Assembly (NCBI GenBank): GCA_964007475.1
Contig: OZ023274.1
Location: 81,975,303 to 82,039,302 of the forward strand
Length of the DNA: 64,000 nucleotides
DNA from: Hybos culiciformis
Lineage: Eukaryota; Arthropoda; Insecta; Diptera; Hybotidae
Direction of reading: 5' to 3'
How positions within the stretch are numbered: the first letter of the stretch is position 1; each line of letters opens with the position of its first letter. The notes beneath the pieces are model-generated. The model saw only the letters and a program-made list of their open reading frames with translations, was not told the DNA's origin and made no database searches. Position numbers and translations under genes: made by a program. Shown here piece after piece: positions 62,727 through 64,000 of the stretch.

Positions 62727-63771
62727 ATGCTCTTAAAGGAAGATGAGCTAAGGCGTAAAATAATTCGATGGTTAAAATCATTAAAAAATTCAACATACCC
62801 CATTTCCACTTTAACAACAACTTCTTCTGTAAAAATGATAATGAATCTTACAGCCGGAACAACTGGTGAATATTATGATAAAAATGAAACATCAATTACA
62901 AATACATTGGAACAATTAAATTTATCACCAGAAGAATTAGAAGCATTTATTAAAAAACATGTTTCCTATACAATAACTAAAGCGCACACAGCTTGTTATG
63001 CTGAACGAAGTTTACAAAATGGCAGTGATTATTGCCAAGGCGATATTAAAAATTTTTTAACTGAATATAATTTTTATTATCATGGTTATGTTACATTATT
63101 GGTAAGTATACATATATAATTTTTTTTTTTTTAATTAAGAATAAAGATACTTGAATATTTAAAAAAAATCATCTTCGAATTGTTCGAATAAAAAAAAATT
63201 TCAATATGCAACTTACAAACTTCTAAACTAATGTATCGCTTTGAACGAAACCTGTACTGTTATAAAGGTTTTTTTTCCGTAGATGGTCTTAGACTGTTTT
63301 TTTCATGACATTTGGTCGACTTCTTTCGACGTTGAAAATAATCACAGAAATATGATATACGTTTATTCAAGTATAATAATATAATATAAGAAAATTTAAA
63401 ATTTTATAATCATCCAATTACATTCATATAAAATATCATGTATAATTAATGATAAAAATTAAATTAATTTCTATAAAAATAAATTATGAATACACATTAT
63501 ATATAATACACAAATTTTAATTATACCTCCTTAGTGGGATTATTATTAATAATAATATTTTTTTTTATAAAATAAAAATCAACACATTTTTGTATTTTTC
63601 AGATTTGTATTTTTGGTACTATTGCAAATATTTTAAATATAATTGTTTTAACTCGTAAGGATATGTCAAAAACTCCAATTAATAAAATTTTAAAATGGTT
63701 AGCTGTAGCTGATATGTTTGTTATGATTGAATACATACCGTATACGAGTTATATGCACATAGTATCTCCAG
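62727..63771 (+). CDS. Myosuppressin-receptor-like GPCR, first two coding exons (partial)
   Basis: Plasma-membrane neuropeptide receptor of class A, incomplete. Exon 1 (62727-63101) encodes the extracellular N-terminus with glycosylation sites NLT, NET and NGS, and Cys residues in HTACYAERS and DYCQGD. It runs to NFYYHGYVTLL at the start of helix 1 and ends at G|GTAAGT (phase 0). Exon 2 (63603-63771), after TTTTTCAG, gives ICIFGTIANILNIIVLTRKD (helix 1 and first loop) and LAVADMFVMIEYIPYT (helix 2, with its conserved Asp). It ends at a weaker donor, G|GTAATT. NIIVLTR, LAVAD and EYIPYT are hallmarks of insect myosuppressin receptors. A second ATG at 62835 (MIMNLTAG) may be the true start, since the 36 residues before it are basic and unlike a signal peptide. 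Helices 3-7 lie beyond the window. Confidence 0.85.
63102..63602 (+). other. Intron 1 of the receptor gene
   Basis: The intron is 501 bases, with GTAAGT donor and TTTTTCAG acceptor. Joining the exons restores a continuous helix 1 (YVTLL-ICIFGT). Confidence 0.85.
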
Positions 63772-64000
63772 GTAATTGTTAAATGTCATAATATAAGTTT
63801 ACATAATTCAACATTATATTATAAAAAAAACATAAAATTGTTATTTTTCTTCACAATTAATAACAATAAAAGAAGATTATTATTACTTCAATCCCACACT
63901 GAATTAATAAATTATTGACGATAATTTTATAATTTTTTTTTGTTAGAATTTTAGGCAGCATGCTATAATACACATAATGAACGTAGGTCTCAATGAGTTG
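63772..64000 (+). other. Start of receptor intron 2
   Basis: It follows the GTAATT donor. No acceptor that keeps the frame open is found before the window ends, so the next exon is probably outside. Confidence 0.5.

Noticed and set aside
1..64000. CRISPR arrays, bacterial operons, ribosome binding sites
   Set aside because: There are no regularly spaced identical repeats with unique spacers, and the introns, AATAAA signals and protein families show a eukaryotic genome.

Overview
The window looks like nuclear DNA of an insect. It is very AT-rich and gene-poor, has spliced genes with GT-AG introns, carries a ZAD-type zinc-finger gene (a family expanded in insects) and an insect-type neuropeptide receptor, and is crowded with hAT-like MITEs, a pogo-type transposon and decayed non-LTR retrotransposons. 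The insect order cannot be fixed from the sequence alone.

Only two well-supported host genes are present, both on the + strand. A two-exon ZAD/C2H2 zinc-finger protein gene lies at 39619-42272 (713 aa predicted, one 512-base phase-0 intron). The first two coding exons of a class A peptide GPCR, most like myosuppressin receptors, lie at 62727-63771; the rest of that gene is beyond the right edge. Weak extra candidates are an untranslated-looking exon at 27978-28053, a 52-codon ORF at 37570-37728, and a 57-codon ORF at 19028-19201 that runs through an in-frame 15-base tandem repeat.

The rest is repeat landscape. 0.6-17 kb: three copies of a palindrome-bearing repeat family (two facing each other about 13 kb apart), a 1.27-kb TIR element nested in one of them, a hAT-type MITE, a TIR element holding a tRNA-Cys-like sequence, and a remnant of a dispersed unnamed gene family. 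20-26.5 kb: MITEs, a recent 799-base tandem duplication and a second hAT-type MITE. 28.3-30.9 kb: a 2.3-kb pogo-like transposon with a broken transposase gene (psq-like HTH, DDE, PHD finger) and clustered CGGCC motifs, lying directly beside an old reverse transcriptase fragment. 32-36 kb: an RTE-like tail, a third hAT-type MITE and a long fold-back element. 47-54 kb: a composite palindrome plus 119-base tandem array, a fourth hAT-type MITE rich in TATCGATA, a 5'-truncated non-LTR element, a SINE-like segment and another retrotransposon C-terminus. 58.5 kb: a small MITE.

The two host genes show no functional link. The most distinctive material is the pogo-like element, the palindrome family, and the MITEs with intact 8-base target duplications. 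Remaining stretches are AT-rich intergenic DNA with no supportable gene. All family assignments come from reading motifs by eye, without database searches.
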